From contig NZ_SISK01000010.1 of NCBI RefSeq assembly GCF_004310345.1, forward strand, positions 1 through 64,000: a stretch of DNA of 64,000 bases, in the 5' to 3' direction. Position 1 is the stretch's first letter. Every line of letters starts with the position of its first letter. Below the pieces are notes generated by a model. The model was not told where the DNA came from. It did not search any database and saw nothing but the letters and a program-made list of their open reading frames with translations. The translations under genes were made by a program, and so were the position numbers. The stretch comes from Paracoccus subflavus (lineage in GTDB: Bacteria; Pseudomonadota; Alphaproteobacteria; Rhodobacterales; Rhodobacteraceae). Positions 8,917 to 18,000 of this stretch are shown piece after piece.

Positions 8917-9286
8917 GCCCCGACCCGACCGAGGCCAGCATCGCCGCCCCGAGGCCCAAGCCCGTGCGGACCGGGGCAGGCGCATCGGCCACGGCGGCGC
9001 GCATTTCCGCCAGAATCGCGATCATCAGAAGAACATGACGATGCATGTCGTATTCCGCCAGTCGCTGGAGACGGGCATCGTTCATGACTGCCTCTTCCGC
9101 GCGAAGCCGGGGCAGGGACGTGCCGGGGGCGGGACAGCGGTCGGACCGCAACAGCCGCTTCAGATCCCGTTCGCGCCGCCAGCCGGACTGGCCTTCGCGC
9201 GCGGCACGGATCAGCACGCTGGGACGGCGGAGGGGCGCGGTCACAGGGCGGGGGCGAAAGGCGACGACATTCGGCATGTAGCTCAT
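8879..9286 (-). CDS. Hypothetical small protein, one possible membrane segment
   Basis: This 135-residue protein is of unknown function. The start at 9286 is preferred over the longer frame because the extra N-terminus looks non-coding. The N-terminal half is basic and Arg-rich. A middle segment (HRHVLLMIAILAEMRAAVA) is hydrophobic, and the C-terminus is Ala/Gly-rich. The 3' end overlaps the convergent HerA-like gene by 38 bp. I recognise no family, so it may be a lineage-specific protein or a spurious frame in GC-rich DNA. The DNA up to the next gene (9287-9503) would otherwise hold only promoters. Confidence 0.4.
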   Translation of the reverse strand: MSYMPNVVAFRPRPVTAPLRRPSVLIRAAREGQSGWRRERDLKRLLRSDRCPAPGTSLPRLRAEEAVMNDARLQRLAEYDMHRHVLLMIAILAEMRAAVADAPAPVRTGLGLGAAMLASVGSGLSVPAAAIPARP

Positions 9287-9435
9287 CGAGACTGTCCCAT
9301 TCTGGTTGGTCCGATCAGCTTCACACAACCTTTGCGGGTGTTGCCTGCCGTCTTGTCGCAGCGTGCGCTGAGGCAACGCATCTTTAGGGTTTGTTAGGGA
9401 ATGTTGCGGCTATCTGCTGGTTAGCAGCCGTTTCA

Positions 9436-9449
9436 TTAACCACGCTTAA
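9436..9449 (+). promoter_or_regulatory. CtrA-like TTAA-N6-TTAA site upstream of the DUF6456 gene
   Basis: The sequence ttaaccacgcttaa lies 55 bp before the ATG at 9504. CtrA sites in alphaproteobacteria read TTAA-N7-TTAA; here the spacer is six bases, so it is an imperfect match. It is offered only as a candidate. Confidence 0.25.
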
Positions 9450-9503
9450 CGCAACCCAGGGTGGTTCAGTTCCTTAGCCGCCCAGGATGACAAGGGACCA
9501 GAC

Positions 9504-10643
9504 ATGACGCTATTGACCGGTGATTTCGCCATCGACAGCTTTGCCGCGGAGCACCGTTCGCCATCCGAGGCAGCCATTCCCCAGGACAATCTGCCGGACG
9601 ACGCGCGCCTTTACCTGCGCCATGTGGAGCAGGGCCAGTCGATCCGCGCCCTGGCGCGGGCCGAGGGCTGCCATGCCTCGACGATCCTGCGCCGGATACG
9701 CCGCTTCGAGGCTCGGCGCGACGATCCGCTGGTGGACGGAGCCCTGACCGAGGGTACCGAACGGCGGGGAATTCTGGACGACCGGCAAGCGATGCGCCTG
9801 TTGCGGCGTCTGGCCGAACCGGGCGCGGTTCTTGTGACGGCCGAGGGCATGGACCGTGCCATCATCAGCCGCGACGATATCCGAACCGCCGTTCTGGACC
9901 GCTGGATCGCCGAACTCATGGCGCTGAACGGATGGGTACTGCCGTCGGCTGCGCCGGGCCGGGTGCAGCGTTATGCCATTGCCCCCGCAGGCCGCGAGGC
10001 GCTGCGCCGGATGCTGCGCTCGCCCCGGCAGCGCAAGGCGGTGCCCGGCCCCGCCGATTTCACCGATGCCCGGCCCGTGGCCAACGACAACGATCTGGGC
10101 ATGGCCGAGGCCGCGGCAGGCTTTGACCATGCGGAAAAACATCGTGTCTGGGACAGCCGGATCGTCCCCGATCCCGAAGACGGGCGCCGCCGCCGCCGTG
10201 CGCGCGTCAACATTGCCGAAAGCCCTCTGCTTCTTCTGGCGCGCCGTCGCGACAATGACGGCACGCCGTTCCTGACGCCCGGAATGGTCGGCGCAGGAGA
10301 GCGTCTTCGCGAGGATTTCGAGTTGGCGCAGATGGGGCCGCGGGTCACGCAGAACTGGACCGGCTTCATGACCTCGGGGATCGATGTCAGCCGCAGTGGC
10401 GGAGGCTATCGCGGGGGGTCCGAATCGGCCCGCGACCGGGTGGCGGTTGCGCTGCGCGATCTTGGCCCCGGCATGGGCGACATCGTGCTGCGGGTCTGCT
10501 GTTTCCTGGAAGGAATCGAAATGACCGAGCGTCGCCTGGGCTGGTCGGCGCGGTCGGGAAAGATCGTGCTGCGCTTGGCGCTGATGCGGCTGGAACGCCA
10601 TTATCAGGAAACCTATGGCAGTGGATCGCGCCTGATCGGTTGA
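9504..10643 (+). CDS. DUF6456 domain protein with N-terminal helix-turn-helix
   Basis: This 379-residue cytoplasmic protein is probably DNA-binding. Residues ~30-70 form a helix-turn-helix like those of resolvase or transposase heads (QGQSIRALARAEGCHASTILRRI). The C-terminal DUF6456 domain (~residues 230-375) shows NIAESPLLLLARRRD, LREDFELAQMGPRVTQNW, VCCFLEGIEMTERRLGW and VLRLALMRLERHY. This domain is common in alphaproteobacteria and has no known biochemical role. The gene stands alone and ends at a strong bidirectional terminator. A possible CtrA-like site upstream would suggest cell-cycle control, but that is speculative. Confidence 0.8.
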   Translation: MTLLTGDFAIDSFAAEHRSPSEAAIPQDNLPDDARLYLRHVEQGQSIRALARAEGCHASTILRRIRRFEARRDDPLVDGALTEGTERRGILDDRQAMRLLRRLAEPGAVLVTAEGMDRAIISRDDIRTAVLDRWIAELMALNGWVLPSAAPGRVQRYAIAPAGREALRRMLRSPRQRKAVPGPADFTDARPVANDNDLGMAEAAAGFDHAEKHRVWDSRIVPDPEDGRRRRRARVNIAESPLLLLARRRDNDGTPFLTPGMVGAGERLREDFELAQMGPRVTQNWTGFMTSGIDVSRSGGGYRGGSESARDRVAVALRDLGPGMGDIVLRVCCFLEGIEMTERRLGWSARSGKIVLRLALMRLERHYQETYGSGSRLIG

Positions 10644-10644
10644 C

Positions 10645-10670
10645 GAAAAAGGGGCACTCGGCCCCTTTTC
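10645..10670. terminator. Bidirectional Rho-independent terminator
   Basis: The hairpin aaaaggggc / gcccctttt (10647-10655 and 10661-10669, loop actcg) has an A-run on the left and a T-run on the right. It can therefore end transcription of the DUF6456 gene and of the convergent catalase gene. Confidence 0.85.
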
Positions 10671-10683
10671 CTTTGGTACAGGT

Positions 10684-12165
10684 TTACTCGGCGGCGTGGC
10701 GATGCGCCGCCTTTTCTGCCCGTGCAGCCCGGATGCCGGCCCCATAGGCGGGGCTGATGCGGTCGAAGTGAACCAATACCCGGTCAACCACGTCCTCGTC
10801 CGCGCCCTCCATGGCGGCGGCGATGTTGCGATACAGTCGCGCGCGTTCCTCATCGGACAATACGCGGTCATGCAAGGCGCGGGGCTGTTCGTAATCGTCG
10901 ATAAGCTGCCGGTGGGGCTGGCGTGCGGCCACGCCGGCCAGACGCAGCGGCGGTTCGGTAAAGGACGGGTCTTCCACTGCGCCGCCCCGGCTGTTCGGTT
11001 CGTAATAGGCATCCGTGCTGCCGGTCACCTGACCGTAAAAGTTCATCTGCCCATCCTTGTGATAGTGATGGACCGGGCATTTCGGGGCGTTCACCGGCAG
11101 ATGTTCGTAATGTGTGCCAAGGCGATAGCGATGCGCGTCGGCATAGCTGAAGACACGGGCCTGCAACATCTTGTCGGGGCTGTAGCCGATGCCGCGAACC
11201 TTGTTCGACGGACTGAAGGCCGCCTGTTCGATCTGTGCGAAATAGTTGTCGGCGTTGCGATTCAGTTCGAATTCGCCCACCTCGATCAGGGGATAATCCC
11301 CATGCGGCCAGACCTTGGTCAGGTCAAAGGGATCGTAAGGGGTCTTTTCCGCATCCAGTTCCGGCATGATCTGGACGAACATTTTCCAGCGGGGAAACTC
11401 GCCGCGGTCGATCTTGCCAAACAGCGCCTCCTGATAGCCTTCGCGCGTATGGCCGATGATCTCGGCGGCCTGGGCATTGGTATAATGACGATGGCCCTGC
11501 TGAGTCTTGAAGTGGAACTTTACCCAGAAACGCTCGCCGTCGGTGTTCCAGAAGGAATAGGTGTGGCTGCCGAAGCCGTCCATGAAGGTCGGATCCTGCG
11601 GCAACCCGCGATCCGACATCAGGATCGTCACCTGGTGCAGCGATTCGGGCACTTGGCCCCAGAAATCCCACATGGCGGTTGCGCTGCGCAGATTGGTGCG
11701 GGGATGACGCTTCTGGGTGTGGATGAAATCCGGAAACTTCAGCGGGTCGCGGACAAAGAACACAGGGGTGTTGTTGCCGACCAGATCCCAGTTGCCCTCA
11801 TCGGTATAGAACTTGAGGGCGAATCCACGGACGTCGCGCTCGTGATCGGCGGCGCCCATCTCTCCGGCGACGGTCGAAAAGCGAGCCAGCATCGGGGTGG
11901 CCTTGCCCACCTGGCCGAAGATCGAGGCACAGCTATAGCGTGTGATGTCCTGCGTTACGGTGAAGGTGCCGAAGGCACCCCAGCCTTTTGCATGGACCAC
12001 CCGTTCAGGGATGCGTTCACGATTCTGGTGTGCCAGCTTTTCCAGCAACTGATAATCCTGCATCAGCACCGGGCCGCGGTCGCCTGCTGTTTCGCTGTGC
12101 TGATTGGAAGCGATGGGCGCACCGGCGGTCGTGGTCAAACGGGGGCGGCTACGGTCCTGGGTCAT
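10684..12165 (-). CDS. katA: Monofunctional heme catalase (clade 3 type)
   Basis: This 493-residue enzyme converts two H2O2 to O2 and water. The start at 12165 follows AGGAGG; upstream in-frame Mets lack a site. The catalase active-site signature [15 protein letters not shown] (distal His) is near residue 50. RFSTVAGE follows, an Asn in the NTPVFF region is conserved, and the proximal heme ligand motif [14 protein letters not shown] is near 345. The length fits small-subunit catalases. The gene is divergent from oxyR across 93 bp, the classic arrangement for peroxide-induced catalase control. Confidence 0.93.
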   Translation of the reverse strand: MTQDRSRPRLTTTAGAPIASNQHSETAGDRGPVLMQDYQLLEKLAHQNRERIPERVVHAKGWGAFGTFTVTQDITRYSCASIFGQVGKATPMLARFSTVAGEMGAADHERDVRGFALKFYTDEGNWDLVGNNTPVFFVRDPLKFPDFIHTQKRHPRTNLRSATAMWDFWGQVPESLHQVTILMSDRGLPQDPTFMDGFGSHTYSFWNTDGERFWVKFHFKTQQGHRHYTNAQAAEIIGHTREGYQEALFGKIDRGEFPRWKMFVQIMPELDAEKTPYDPFDLTKVWPHGDYPLIEVGEFELNRNADNYFAQIEQAAFSPSNKVRGIGYSPDKMLQARVFSYADAHRYRLGTHYEHLPVNAPKCPVHHYHKDGQMNFYGQVTGSTDAYYEPNSRGGAVEDPSFTEPPLRLAGVAARQPHRQLIDDYEQPRALHDRVLSDEERARLYRNIAAAMEGADEDVVDRVLVHFDRISPAYGAGIRAARAEKAAHRHAAE

Positions 12166-12258
12166 GAAAACCTCCTGAAAATTGGCTGAACGAATGGGTG
12201 ACACAGCAGGGTGATAATGTAAAATTGGAATAACTGACCCGCAGAATAAGGCTTCCTG
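12166..12258. promoter_or_regulatory. katA-oxyR divergent control region
   Basis: The 93-bp gap holds both promoters. An AT-rich stretch near 12212-12235 (gtgataatgtaaaattggaa) is the most likely RNA polymerase/OxyR region. I see no clean ATAG-N7-CTAT OxyR repeat, so the operator is assigned by gene arrangement only. Confidence 0.4.
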
Positions 12259-13164
12259 ATGAACATTACCCTGCGGCAATTGCGCTATTTTCTGGCGTTG
12301 GCCCGGCACACGCATTTCACGCGCGCTGCCGAGGAAATGCATGTGACTCAACCTGCCCTGTCCATGCAGATCCGTGCCCTAGAGGATGACATCGGCACGG
12401 CCCTGGTGGAACGCACCCCTGCGGGCGTCGTTCTGACTCCTCAGGGCCGCGCCCTGGCCGAACAGGCGCGGCTGGTGATGGCTGCCATGGCGGGACTGGA
12501 ACAGGCGATGCGCCAGCCGGGGCGGGGCGGGAGGCTGATGCTGGGGATGATTCCGACGGTCGCCCCCTATCTGCTGCCCGAGGCGCTGCCGATCCTGCGC
12601 GCCCGCGACATTGGCCGCGACCTGCATCTGCGCGAGGCTCAGACCGACCGGCTGGTCGAGGAACTGTCGCAGGGGCGGCTGGACGCGGCCGTGACGGCTA
12701 CGGCGCCGGATACGGCTGATCTCGTGGCGGTGCCGCTGTTCACCGACCGTTTCTGGCTGGCCGGCAGCCGCGACCAGATCGCGCGGTTCGGCAGTCTGCA
12801 TCCCGGCCCGCGCGATCTCGATCCGGGACGGCTGCTGCTTTTGGACGAGGGGCACTGCCTGGGCGACCAGGCGCTGGAGGTATGCGGCTTGGGAAGAGGC
12901 GCAGCGCGGCTGGATCTGGGGGCCGCGTCGCTGTCCACGCTGTGCAGGCTGGCTGCGCAGGGGATGGGTCTGACCTTTCTGCCGCAGATCGCCGTGCGGC
13001 AGGAACAGGCTGCGGCCCCCGGCCTGTCGGTTGTGGCCTTTCCCGAACCGCAGCCCTCGCGGCAGGTGATGCTGCTGCGCCGCGCCTCGACCCCGGCGCA
13101 AGGATGGTTCGACGACCTGGCCACGATCCTGGCGCAGGCGGGTGAAAAGGTCATTGCCGGTTGA
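12259..13164 (+). CDS. oxyR: LysR-family peroxide sensor OxyR
   Basis: This 301-residue regulator has an N-terminal LysR helix-turn-helix (residues 1-60, [20 protein letters not shown]) and a substrate-binding-like C-terminal domain. The peroxide-sensing loop is intact: [17 protein letters not shown] carries both redox cysteines (about residues 199 and 208) in the same spacing as E. coli Oxy[21 protein letters not shown] follows, as in the family. It diverges from the catalase gene, which it almost certainly controls. Confidence 0.93.
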   Translation: MNITLRQLRYFLALARHTHFTRAAEEMHVTQPALSMQIRALEDDIGTALVERTPAGVVLTPQGRALAEQARLVMAAMAGLEQAMRQPGRGGRLMLGMIPTVAPYLLPEALPILRARDIGRDLHLREAQTDRLVEELSQGRLDAAVTATAPDTADLVAVPLFTDRFWLAGSRDQIARFGSLHPGPRDLDPGRLLLLDEGHCLGDQALEVCGLGRGAARLDLGAASLSTLCRLAAQGMGLTFLPQIAVRQEQAAAPGLSVVAFPEPQPSRQVMLLRRASTPAQGWFDDLATILAQAGEKVIAG

Positions 13165-13235
13165 AAGGATGCAAGGGAACTGACAGGACAGGCCAAGACT
13201 TTTCATTCCGATAGAAGCCGAACCGGACCAATCTC

Positions 13236-13982
13236 ATGCAGAACATCCTTGCCCTCATGCAACAACCCGAAGCCTGGGTCGCCCTGGGAACCCTTGTGGT
13301 GATGGAGGTGGTTCTGGGCATCGACAATCTTCTGTTCATCTCGATCCTGTCGAACAAGCTGCCCGAGGATCAGCGGGAACGGGCACGCAAGATCGGCATC
13401 AGCCTGGCCCTGGTGCTGCGCCTGGGCCTGCTGGCGACGGTGGCCTGGATCGTGCAACTGACCCAACCGGTCGTGACCCTGCTTGGAAACGAATTTTCCT
13501 GGAAGGACATTATCCTGATTGCAGGGGGCCTGTTCCTGGTCTGGAAGGCGACAAAGGAAATCCATCACCACGTCGATCCGACCGATCACGAGGATACGAT
13601 GATCGGAACCGCTGGAATGACCTTCGGCAGTGCCATCGTACAGATCCTGATCCTGGATCTGGTCTTTTCGATCGACAGCATCATCACCGCCGTCGGCATG
13701 ACCCCACATGTCGAGATCATGGTGGTCGCCGTCGTCACCGCCGTGACCGTGATGCTGCTTGCCGCAAACCCGCTGGCCAACTTCATCGGCAAGAATCCCA
13801 CGATCGTGATGCTGGCCCTTTCCTTCCTGCTGCTGATCGGCACCACGCTGATCGCCGAAGGCTTTGGCGTCGATGTGCCCAAGGGCTATGTCTATGCGGC
13901 GATGGCCTTTTCGGCCACCGTCGAGGGTCTGAACATGTGGGCCAGAAATGCGCGACTGCGCAAAAAGGCCGCCGCACGCTAA
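13236..13982 (+). CDS. TerC-family integral membrane protein
   Basis: This 248-residue membrane protein has about seven hydrophobic helices. Family marks are [16 protein letters not shown] in the first helix and [18 protein letters not shown] in the middle, both with the conserved Asp residues of TerC/Alx/YgjT proteins. A His-rich loop ([14 protein letters not shown]) lies between. Members are linked to tellurite resistance and more recently to Mn2+ export or metal loading of exported proteins. The exact substrate here is not known. A terminator follows 20 bp after the stop. Confidence 0.88.
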   Translation: MQNILALMQQPEAWVALGTLVVMEVVLGIDNLLFISILSNKLPEDQRERARKIGISLALVLRLGLLATVAWIVQLTQPVVTLLGNEFSWKDIILIAGGLFLVWKATKEIHHHVDPTDHEDTMIGTAGMTFGSAIVQILILDLVFSIDSIITAVGMTPHVEIMVVAVVTAVTVMLLAANPLANFIGKNPTIVMLALSFLLLIGTTLIAEGFGVDVPKGYVYAAMAFSATVEGLNMWARNARLRKKAAAR

Positions 13983-14001
13983 GGGAAAGATCAAATCCGC
14001 A

Positions 14002-14025
14002 GGGGCCGCCAAAGCGGCCCTTGTT
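14002..14025 (+). terminator. Rho-independent terminator after the TerC gene
   Basis: The stem GGGCCGC / GCGGCCC has the short loop CAAA and is followed by TTGTTT. Confidence 0.75.
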
Positions 14026-14347
14026 TCCCGATCCGGAGGGCTGGTACCCGAGGTCGGTGTGTCTGATCCATTCCAGAACGAGTTCCTGCCTGTAGGCTGG
14101 TGTCGGGGTTTCGAACCATGGGGAAACGTCGAATGCATGTGACACAGCCATGGTAGTGACCTGCCGTCCTGTACGGTAGAAGCCGGACCGGTTCGGCATT
14201 GGTCCCTGACGCCACCTCTGCCAGCAAGGGGAGGTTGTGTAGTCTGGGCGACAGCAAAAAAGCAGCGCTATCCGGCCGCGTGGCGCTGGCTCAGCAGAAG
14301 CAAATCACCCATCAAAGCCTTCTTCCACGAAGATTGGGAATCACGCC
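14026..14347. other. Non-coding or degraded stretch left of the gene graveyard
   Basis: These ~320 bp hold no recognisable gene on either strand. One plus-strand reading ends QRYPAAWRWLSRSKSPIK and then HEDW before a stop at about 14361, and looks like the tail of some lost protein that I cannot identify. Confidence 0.35.
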
Positions 14348-14508
14348 TCAAACGTGATGAATAGCTCCTGAGCCGCTTGAAGCATCTGCGTTGGCCACAT
14401 CTGCCGCTTCCAGCGTCGAGCGGAACCGGATTTTCGAGCGCTCGACGTGACGGAAAAAGGCTTCCTGCGCGCGTTCACGATTTCCCGAAGCAAGCGCGTC
14501 CAACCGCC
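14348..14508 (-). pseudogene. Remnant of a GntR/FCD-domain regulator (C-terminal tail)
   Basis: Read from about 14508 down to the TGA at 14348-14350, the minus strand encodes LDALASGNRERAQEAFF followed by RHVERSKIRFRSTLEAA. This is the classic last helix of FCD-domain GntR regulators (LDAL..GN...A...F..H). No helix-turn-helix or rest of the gene is present, because the sequence switches to an MmgE/PrpD fragment on the other strand at about 14500. It is therefore a truncated remnant. Confidence 0.65.
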
Positions 14509-14904
14509 TATGCGGCGAAGTTCTCGACCCCGTCCGGCGTGGCGCTCGGCCTTGCTCGTGGGCATGCCAATCTCGGCGACTTCACCGAGGAGGCGATCGC
14601 CGATCCCGAATTGCTTCGGCTTTGCGCGCTTGTTGATTTCGAGGTTGACCCCCATAACCCCTATCCCGGAGCCTAGACCGGCCATGTGCGCATCGAGTAC
14701 GAGAACGGCGCCGTGGACGAGGCCGACCAGGGTCACATGCGCGGCGGCATCGAAGAGCCCCTGACGCGCGAGGAAATCGACGCCAAATTCCGGGCCAATG
14801 TCGCATTCGGCGGACATGGCGATGCCGGCGCGCTTCTTGACGGATGCAATCGCATCGGCCGCATGAGCGGGGGCCATGAACTGATTGCGGAGCTGGCGAA
14901 ATGA
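14497..14904 (+). pseudogene. Remnant of MmgE/PrpD family protein (C-terminal third, internal stop)
   Basis: The plus strand encodes AYAAKFSTPSGVALGLARG, then DFTEEAIADPELLRL and VDFEVDPHNPYPGA. After an in-frame TAG at 14674-14676 it continues with GHVRIEYENGAVDEADQGHM, PLTREEIDAKFRANVAFGG and ELIAELAK to the stop at 14902. This order matches the C-terminal domain of MmgE/PrpD (2-methylcitrate dehydratase/IDS-epimerase) proteins. The N-terminal two thirds are missing and one nonsense mutation interrupts the rest. Its stop overlaps the next start by ATGA, so it once formed an operon with the truncated dehydrogenase that follows. Confidence 0.75.
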
Positions 14905-15061
14905 AAAACGAAGACCTGACGGATCGGGTGGCCCTCGTCACGGGGGCGTCACGCAACATTGGCCGCGCCATCGCCGTCGCTCTGGCTTCGAGGGGCGCCA
15001 ATGTGATCGTGCATGTGGCGACCGACACATCGGCCGGGACCGAGACGGCCGGGGGGCCACC
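14901..15061 (+). pseudogene. Short-chain dehydrogenase truncated by the CRISPR array
   Basis: An ATG at 14901 opens a short-chain dehydrogenase: after MKNEDLTDR comes VALVTGASRNIGRAIAVAL, the NAD(P)-binding TGxxxNIG glycine motif, then RGANVIVHVATDTSAGTETA. After about 50 codons the frame runs straight into the first CRISPR repeat at 15062. The catalytic Tyr-Lys part is absent here and I do not find it on the far side of the cas genes. The reading frame stays open through repeats, but that continuation is meaningless. Confidence 0.8.
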
Positions 15062-18000
15062 GTTTCGATCCACGCCCCCGCGTGGGGGGCGACTCGCAAC
15101 TGCGTCCTGCTTGATCGCGATGGTCGGGTTTCGATCCACGCCCCCGCGTGGGGGGCGACGCGGCATACTTCGACCGGCTGGCCGACACCTATTCCGTTTC
15201 GATCCACGCCCCCGCGTGGGGGGCGACGATAGGTCCGTCCCACGTCTCCCGCTCGACCGCGTTTCGATCCACGCCCCCGCGTGGGGGGCGACCCCGGCTC
15301 GACCGCATAGCAGTCGGGCGGCAGGTAGTTTCGATCCACGCCCCCGCGTGGGGGGCGACAAAAACGCCATGGTCAGCGTCCGCCCGGACGGCCGTTTCGA
15401 TCCACGCCCCCGCGTGGGGGGCGACTCTTCGAGAACTGCCAGGTCCGTGATGACATACACGTTTCGATCCACGCCCCCGCGTGGGGGGCGACCTGCCGGG
15501 GGCCTCGCCTATGGGCAGCATTTCGTTGTTTCGATCCACGCCCCCGCGTGGGGGGCGACGATGGCGATGGCCTCGTCCTGGGGCAGCGGCTCGTTTCGAT
15601 CCACGCCCCCGCGTGGGGGGCGACGCAACGCCTGCATGGTGGAGCACGTCTTCAAGCGGTTTCGATCCACGCCCCCGCGTGGGGGGCGACGCCCCCTCGC
15701 AACTGGAAGCCGCATACCAGGTCTGGTTTCGATCCACGCCCCCGCGTGGGGGGCGACAGCACGAGCGGCAGGCGATGTTCGCGCTGTTCCTGTTTCGATC
15801 CACGCCCCCGCGTGGGGGGCGACATCCCCGCGACTTCCCAGGTCATCGAGGATTTCTGGTTTCGATCCACGCCCCCGCGTGGGGGGCGACATCTGCCCGG
15901 TGACGTTCACGCCGTTCATGCGCAGTTTCGATCCACGCCCCCGCGTGGGGGGCGACAAATGCGCGGGACGTTATTGTAAGGCGCGGAATTGTTTCGATCC
16001 ACGCCCCCGCGTGGGGGGCGACACCGGGTCCATCGGCGTCTCCATGGCGGCTATGGCGTTTCGATCCACGCCCCCGCGTGGGGGGCGACCGCCTCGGCAG
16101 CATCAAGCAGGCCTCGCTGACGCAGTTTCGATCCACGCCCCCGCGTGGGGGGCGACGTCAAGGGTGGGGGGGATCATGTCGGAGACGAACAGTTTCGATC
16201 CACGCCCCCGCGTGGGGGGCGACCTGCGGACAACACGACCAAGGACCAGACCTCGCTGTTTCGATCCACGCCCCCGCGTGGGGGGCGACGCGTCGGCCAA
16301 CTGGTCGGACTGTGCGATAACCTTGTTTCGATCCACGCCCCCGCGTGGGGGGCGACGCGCGCGTAGCAGCATTTCGGGACGCGTCGCGATGTTTCGATCC
16401 ACGCCCCCGCGTGGGGGGCGACGCCTTTTTGAACGGCATTTCGGTTTCGGGATCACGGGTTTCGATCCACGCCTCCGCGTGGGGGGCGACCGCGCGCCAG
16501 CCCGTCGCCGTCCTCTGGTCCGCTGTTTCGATCCACGCCCCCGCGTGGGGGGCGACCGCAGTCGTCGCCGCGATCCCGACCGGCAGCCCGGCGTTTCGAT
16601 CCACGCCCCCGCGTGGGGGGCGACGAGTTCAGGGGGTTCTTTCCTAGATTGTTGGCCTGTTTCGATCCACGCCCCCGCGTGGGGGGCGACAAATCGCGCA
16701 TGAAATTCGGCAGGGTCGAAACATCGGTTTCGATCCACGCCCCCGCGTGGGGGGCGACTTCGGCCACGGAATAAAGTTATCCGTGTCCCGAAGTTTCGAT
16801 CCACGCCCCCGCGTGGGGGGCGACAACGAAAAAGGGCGGCCCAAAGCGGGACCGCCCAGTTTCGATCCACGCCCCCGCGTGGGGGGCGACGCCTGCGTGG
16901 CCGTCGCCATGGCGTCCAGCCCGCCGTTTCGATCCACGCCCCCGCGTGGGGGGCGACGCCACGGTTGCCGTGTCCGTCATGGCAACATTCTGTTTCGATC
17001 CACGCCCCCGCGTGGGGGGCGACATTCGGCCACGGAATAAAGTTTTCCGTGTTCCGAAGTTTCGATCCACGCCCCCGCGTGGGGGGCGACACGATCCGGC
17101 ACTTTGGGACCTGACACAACATCCCGTTTCGATCCACGCCCCCGCGTGGGGGGCGACCGGCGTCATGCCGGGCTTCCAGCGTTCTGGAAGAGGTTTCGAT
17201 CCACGCCCCCGCGTGGGGGGCGACTTCCTTCGTGCCCCCATAGAGGGCATCCCGCAAATGTTTCGATCCACGCCCCCGCGTGGGGGGCGACTCGACAGCA
17301 TTTCCTGCTGGCGCATGACGCCCAGGTTTCGATCCACGCCCCCGCGTGGGGGGCGACCGGCGCAGCTCGTCGTCGAGCCCCTCGGATTCGATGTTTCGAT
17401 CCACGCCCCCGCGTGGGGGGCGACTGCGCGATCACCATGTCACGGTCGTCATCCACCGTTTCGATCCACGCCCCCGCGTGGGGGGCGACGGCCACCGCAT
17501 CGGCCACCATTGCCGACTTCGAGGTTTCGATCCACGCCCCCGCGTGGGGGGCGACAAGGAATGGGCCGTTCTCGGCCTTATCGGCAAGGTTTCGATCCAC
17601 GCCCCCGCGTGGGGGGCGACAAATACACCCGTGACACCGACCAGGGTAACCCCGTTTCGATCCACGCCCCCGCGTGGGGGGCGACTTCTTGGTGGAGGCG
17701 GACGCCGTGTTCGTACCGACGTTTCGATCCACGCCCCCGCGTGGGGGGCGACTCGGAAATCTGTCGGGGCAGCCGCCGTTGGGACAGTTTCGATCCACGC
17801 CCCCGCGTGGGGGGCGACGCCATGGGCGCCCGCGTCCGGCCCTACTGATACGAGGTTTCGATCCACGCCCCCGCGTGGGGGGCGACCTAACGTGTCAGCA
17901 ATAGACCGCCTGATTGCACAGTTTCGATCCACGCCCCCGCGTGGGGGGCGACGAGGCAGACATGGCGTGGATGAAGGCGGTAAATTGGTTTCGATCCACG

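Noticed and set aside
12166..12258. Defined OxyR operator
   Set aside because: No ATAG-N7-CTAT repeat was found, so only the general control region is listed.
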